Assembly (NCBI GenBank): GCA_038373885.1
Contig: JAWZYV010014451.1
Location: forward strand, 1,178,001-1,242,000
DNA from: Cheiracanthium punctorium
Lineage: Eukaryota; Arthropoda; Arachnida; Araneae; Cheiracanthiidae
Direction: 5' to 3'
DNA length: 64,000 bases
Shown here: piece by piece, positions 59,870-64,000 of the stretch
Layout: each line of letters begins with the position of its first letter
Numbering within the stretch: position 1 is the first letter of the stretch
Made by a program: the position numbers and the translations under genes
The notes under the pieces: model-generated
Databases searched by the model: none
Seen by the model: the letters and a program-made list of their open reading frames with translations, nothing else
Told to the model about the DNA's origin: nothing

Positions 59870-61100
59870 CATGGTTTTGGAAAATCACAAAGAAATGGAA
59901 CCTGCCTGCAATCGAACCGGAACAGAACAGTAGATGGAAACGTCAGTTTAAGAACACTTTTCCTGGATTCTAACCCAACTTCCAGACAGAACAAGAGGAT
60001 GGAACTCCACAATTAAAGGGACAGTGGCTGCAAACGAACCTAAACAGCAGAGGGAAATTTTCGTTTAAGAACACTGTTGGAGGATCATACTTCGATCCCA
60101 CGAAGGTAAATTTATAGGAGGGGACACTTCTCTTAGAAAGTTGGATAACGCCGTAGTTGCAAACAGATGGCGCTACGCACACTGGGTAACTGCGCATCTT
60201 CTGCTTCTGCGCATCTCAGGTTGTTTATATTTCCATCGAGGCGAAGTAAATGGAGATCGTTGAATTAGCAGAACTTCAAAAAATTAAATACATAAACTTA
60301 AGAACGTGATATATAGTAATTACTGGCTTCAGATGTGTTTTAATTACATAATTGTCTTAGAATACTATTTCGTAATGATTATAGGCAATAGTTTCGAAGC
60401 GAAGTGATATTATTATTTGTCAAATGCCAGTTACACTGCCCGTTAGGCCATTAAACTCCTAAATATTATGTATATCATATCTGTTATTATTTTGCCCAAA
60501 AGCTGTATTTTAAGAAATGTTAGTAAATTTAGAAGAATGTAGTTTGTGTGAACGCAATATTTATAATGATATATATAGTGTAATGATATATATATTTATA
60601 TATAGTAATGATATATATATTTATAATAATATATATACAAAGATTTAAGAATACGGGTATGTAACACCACAAAGAAACAAACACTGGCTGCAAACGGTTT
60701 AATAACAAAATAAAAGAATAACAAATGGACACTCCGTGTATTCTAACCCAACCTCAAGACGGAGCAGGCAACGGTTTAACACGGGGATGGAACACCACAA
60801 AGAAACGGACCCTGGCTGCAATCAATCCCAAACAATAGACAGAACCTGCAGTTTAAAAACACGGATACAGAATAATAATTCGAAACCTACCACCAGACGA
60901 AATCAACGCTTAAGAATACTGTGATAGAAAAACACACACAAAAAAAATTACACTACCTGCATTCGAACCTAACTAACGAGGAAAACATCAGTTAAAGAAC
61001 ACAGAAGTATAATACTAGATTATGGACATTCCTCCTCCATTCAAACCCAACCTCCAGACGGAACAATGGTATAAGAAAACAGTTAAAGAATAATACTACA
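59870..61100. repeat. diverged tandem repeats, right arm
   Basis: Mirror of the left-arm repeats. CAGTTTAAGAACAC-type, TCTAACCCAACCTC, AGACGGA(A/G)CA and GGAACACCACAAAGAAA words recur around 59880-60080 and 60660-61090, with the AT-rich ATATATCATTA array at about 60560-60640. This arm holds no hAT-like element and no 3-kb transposon. Confidence 0.7.
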
Positions 61101-61102
61101 AC

Positions 61103-61414
61103 ATGGACACTTCCTGGATTCTAAGTAATTATCATGAATTACCGATGATTCTTACTGGAGATTTTAATGTTAATTTTCGCTCTCAAGAATCTCAGCCGTT
61201 AGTTGATTTTTTAAAAGAAAAATTTGATCTAACTATGAATACTTCTCGACTTCAATCAACAACGCGTTTCGGTACAACGATAGATGCTGTATTTTCAAGA
61301 AAATTAGCAAATTTAGAGAGTAAAATTTATGTTTCACATTATAGTTACCACAAACCTATAATTTCATACATAAAAAATTATGATGACATTCAAGTACCTA
61401 TTTCCAATGAATAA
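61103..61414 (+). pseudogene. EEP-family endonuclease C-terminal fragment, right arm
   Basis: An open frame of 103 residues starts MDTSWILSNYHELPMILTGD and keeps GDFN (residues 19-22), TIDAVFSR (about 59-66) and the terminal SYHKPI motif with the conserved His (about 81-86): the last three catalytic blocks of the endonuclease/exonuclease/phosphatase fold. The N-terminal half with the metal-binding Glu is missing; upstream is only the tandem repeat, so the frame is a fragment even though it is open. Neighbouring residues resemble the endonuclease tail of Helentron-type proteins as far as I recall; a non-LTR origin is the alternative. It is more complete than the left-arm copy. Confidence 0.75.
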
Positions 61415-61556
61415 TATGAATATAACATTTATATAATCTTTGTAAAGTACATGAATAATAAATATAATTAAATTTTAATGTGATATTTATTTTAAGCTTA
61501 ATCATTTGAGTGATATGTGTCGTAAACGTCAAAGAAGTTTTACTTCAACCGCGCGT

Positions 61557-63659
61557 CATCCGCACGTTTTAAATCAGCCCGACTTTTGGGTATTTTTTAA
61601 CACAAACATTACTGAGCGATTGATATTTGACAGGCCAAAAATCTATTTTTCTCCAGAAAATAATCCTAACAGCATGTTAAATCACGATGATGTCGCAATC
61701 ACCTTGTAAATAGAATTTAATATCGATAACAAATCACTATGACATTGTTTGCAGCAGTCTGCTTGTGACATTGCTACGTCGTTGTCTGCTCAGCTGATAG
61801 CTCGTCTGTGACGCTGTACTCGCAGTGCCATTAGTCTTCCATCTACTTACAATAATTCACATTGCGGCTCCTTAGTAACATATAGTTGTGGCTCTACAAG
61901 ACATTTAAACGTCAAAATGGCGTCACACATTATAATTAGAGATTAAAGAATTAAAACGATTTAGCTTTTCCTCGATTCAGGAAATAAAATAAAAGAAGTA
62001 CAATAAAACTTCAGAAAACAAACTTTCCGGAAATATATTTTTGAACTGATGAGATAGACAAATTTCCAATTTTTAGCATTATAAAGCCAGTTTATCGTTA
62101 CTTTTTCCATCTCCCATCAAATATCATGTTCTTATAAAATCACCCGTGTGAGCTGCTTCGGCTTGATTACAGTCAAAGCTTGTTCACATGCATTCTGTCT
62201 AGGCCTACTTTGTTTTCAGTATTCGAATTTCACATTTTGGCAACTCTATCCGTAGTCAACAACATCTAAACCTTAATGGAAGTTGAAGTTTATAAAAATG
62301 TTGTATCTTACAATAGAGTTAGCAAATGATGTGAACTTATTGTGTTTTATGCTAGTGAAAAATATACATTATTCATGTAGAAAGTGTTTTGCATCTGAAG
62401 GGGAAAAATATATTATTTTCTTATAAAGTACCACAAGAGCAGTAACACGTGTGAATAGGGTAAGAAGGGTATATTTCAATAGATCATCGTAGGCATAAAC
62501 AATTATTATAACAATAAAAAAATGTTTGGTGAGACAAACGGGGTGAAATTAGTTATGCTTTAAATGAGCTAAGTTCCTTTTGATAGGTTTGATCTATACA
62601 TATATTTTTGGCCTTAAAAACAACTGAATATATAAAAATATCATAAATATATCACTACCTTGATATATTAATATAGTTTATAAAATGAAATACTACAGAT
62701 AAGATTAGACATTTGTCGGTGTATTCTTTTTTTACTTTTCGAAGGTTTTAGTAACGACGTAAGCTAGTTAAAATTAATTATTTAACCCCCTTTTTTAAAG
62801 TAGTGATACACAAGAAGAATCAAACTTTTACACTTCTTTATCATGATTAATAATCTGAAAAAGATTGAAAACACTGAAAATTAGCATTTTTAATTGAAAA
62901 ATTAACTGAGTAAGATATTTTTTCAACTTATATGACTATGTTAGTCGATTCATTTTCAAGCTTTGGTATAGAAACTGAACCAAAAGTTTTAAAATATCAG
63001 TGGTTTTAATTGTCTATCAAACGGCCTGTTCGTTATACACTTCCTTGTAAAATAGGTATATGCATAGGTATGATATTGATGCATTATTAAGCTTGATTGT
63101 AGGTGTACAGGCTTTTAGAAAAATATTTTTTTTAAAACATTGAAAATCTTAAGCAACTGACCACGCATTTTAAGAACTTTTCTTTACAAGCCATTAATAA
63201 ACAAGATCACGTTTTAAATAAATTTGAGAAAATGATATCTAGGGGAACGACACTGAGCGTTCAAACATCTATTGTTTAGATCTAAGGTTTTTCTTGCGTC
63301 TCGATAAGGAAAAATTACTATTCCTGCTTTTGTTTGAAAAATCATAGGATTCTGCTTTTCTTTGTGTTTGTTTTTGCAGAAGAAGAAAGTTTCATCACGG
63401 AATATGTCGATTAGATCTTCTTGCACTCTATTCTGGGGATTCTTTAATCTAACTTTTCTCTAATCAGAGCTTTATTGAATATTAGTACCCTTCAGAAACT
63501 TGCAGCTATCACTGAGAGAAATTTTAGTAAATATTTACTGCGCTTTCGTGTAGGCGGTGATTTTTCAGTTTTTTTTTTTCCTTTTTTTTTTCGGTTTTAC
63601 CGCACTTGAAGAGTGCTAGTAGAAAATACAAAACCCTGGGCTTCTACAGCCTGTTGGAT
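61557..63659. other. intergenic DNA, no gene seen
   Basis: The frame 61506-61709 (67 codons) crosses the arm boundary and is not a credible gene. A less AT-rich patch at about 61740-61870 and a T-rich tract near 63570-63592 have no further signature. Confidence 0.5.
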
Positions 63660-63803
63660 TTTTAATACTAAGTGTACACAGTTTTAAAAAATTTAGTGAG
63701 CTTTATTTTTTAATACTAAGTGTACATAGTTTTAAAAAATTTAGTGAGTTTTATTTTTTAATACTAAGTGTACAGAGTTTTAAAAAATTCAGTGAGTTTT
63801 ATC
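63660..63803 (+). repeat. 48-bp tandem repeat, three copies
   Basis: AATACTAAGTGTACA starts at 63664, 63712 and 63760, an exact 48-bp period, each followed by GTTTTAAAAAATT(T/C)AGTGAG. Copies differ at only a few bases, indicating recent expansion. Confidence 0.95.
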
Positions 63804-64000
63804 TTATTCTTATAAGGATATAATAAAAGTTAGATTATTTAATCTCGCTAAAAGACAATAATTTATTTCTTTTTCCATACGTGTCATATAAGGTTACTAA
63901 TTTAGTAAATGATTTGACCATGCTGTTTTTACGTTTTCACGTAAAACTAACAACAATTGTCAACCAGGGAATGTAAATGCAGTTTAATATAAAAACGTTA

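Larger units (their letters stand above)
53667..61556. repeat. giant inverted repeat, 14-bp spacer, nested insertions
   Basis: The left arm 53667-59326 and the right arm 59341-61556 are inverted copies, separated by 59327-59340. The outer limits are ACGCGCGGTTGAAG (53667) and its complement ending at 61556; the inner limits are GGCGTTTG / CAAACGCC. The left arm contains a 3027-bp transposon plus its 11-bp duplication and a 500-bp element plus its 8-bp duplication; removing them leaves about 2114 bp. The right arm is 2216 bp with one extra segment of about 87 bp (59444-59530), leaving about 2129 bp. Both arms carry an EEP endonuclease fragment at the outer end, facing outward. Over 79 shared residues those fragments differ at four. 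It may be a foldback-type element, two head-to-head copies of one element, or an inverted duplication. Confidence 0.9.

Noticed and set aside
57344..61000. Several similar open frames in both palindrome arms (for example 58031-58273 and 60197-59970) that look like a conserved small protein
   Set aside because: Their similarity follows from the arms being inverted copies; they run through tandem repeats, have no domain, and substitutions are not biased toward synonymous sites as far as I can see.
53667..61556. Palindrome as pure assembly artefact
   Set aside because: Each arm carries private insertions and substitutions, including target duplications in one arm and single sites in the other, which a collapsed or mirrored contig would not show. 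Long reads should still confirm it.
53505..61709. Frames starting MCRKRQ... at both outer arm ends as a shared gene
   Set aside because: The shared part covers only about 15 codons up to the arm boundary, after which the two sequences are unrelated.

Overview
This is an AT-rich, gene-poor stretch of a eukaryotic nuclear genome. I found no intact host protein-coding gene, rRNA or functional tRNA gene. The recognisable content is decayed mobile elements in AT-rich background: Tc1/mariner relics, non-autonomous elements with piggyBac-type and hAT-type ends, hairpin-type inverted-repeat elements, tRNA-derived SINE heads, a non-LTR retrotransposon ORF1 (Gag-like) relic, two relics of a transposase family with a CRHH motif, and endonuclease (EEP) fragments. 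The mix points to an arthropod. The Tc1 type and the SINE-like repeats at about 30.9 and 40.8 kb fit a chelicerate such as a spider; that assignment is a recollection of sequence style and is uncertain.

Layout. 0-5 kb: a tRNA-derived SINE at the left edge, a nearly complete but dead mariner-type element (508-1738) and a hairpin element (4456-4974). 5-18.5 kb: mostly featureless AT-rich DNA with one promoter-like CRE/CCAAT/TATA cluster (about 8.74-8.82 kb), an inverted-repeat-ended DNA element (11.26-12.72 kb), a minus-strand ORF1 relic (13.5-14.7 kb) and an internally deleted mariner (16810-17396). 18.6-21.1 kb: a composite repeat with a tandem array whose units each carry a CTCF-like core, a 242-bp direct duplication and an (AAAC)n tract. 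22-32 kb: two copies of a piggyBac-like element, two related hairpin elements and a SINE-like fragment. 34-41.3 kb: a Tc1 N-terminal fragment, a dispersed repeat with a second copy at 49.4 kb, a Tc1 element with a broken transposase, and a SINE-like repeat. 46-51 kb: two less AT-rich anonymous blocks, a 470-bp hairpin element, a tRNA-Asp-like relic and the first CRHH transposase relic.

53.7-61.6 kb is the most striking part. Two arms of about 2.1 kb, in opposite orientation and separated by only 14 bp, carry outward-facing EEP endonuclease fragments. The left arm was later hit by a 3.0-kb transposon with inverted repeats of about 335 bp (encoding the second CRHH-family transposase relic) and by an exactly 500-bp hAT-like element with an 8-bp target duplication. 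The right arm gives the empty site for the first. For the second it shows an altered site that looks like an excision scar. Removing both insertions from the left arm, and an 87-bp extra segment from the right, leaves arms of nearly equal length, which independently supports the reconstruction.

No genes here cooperate in a host pathway. The biology is element invasion, deletion, nesting and decay, plus possible regulatory or architectural motifs carried by repeats.
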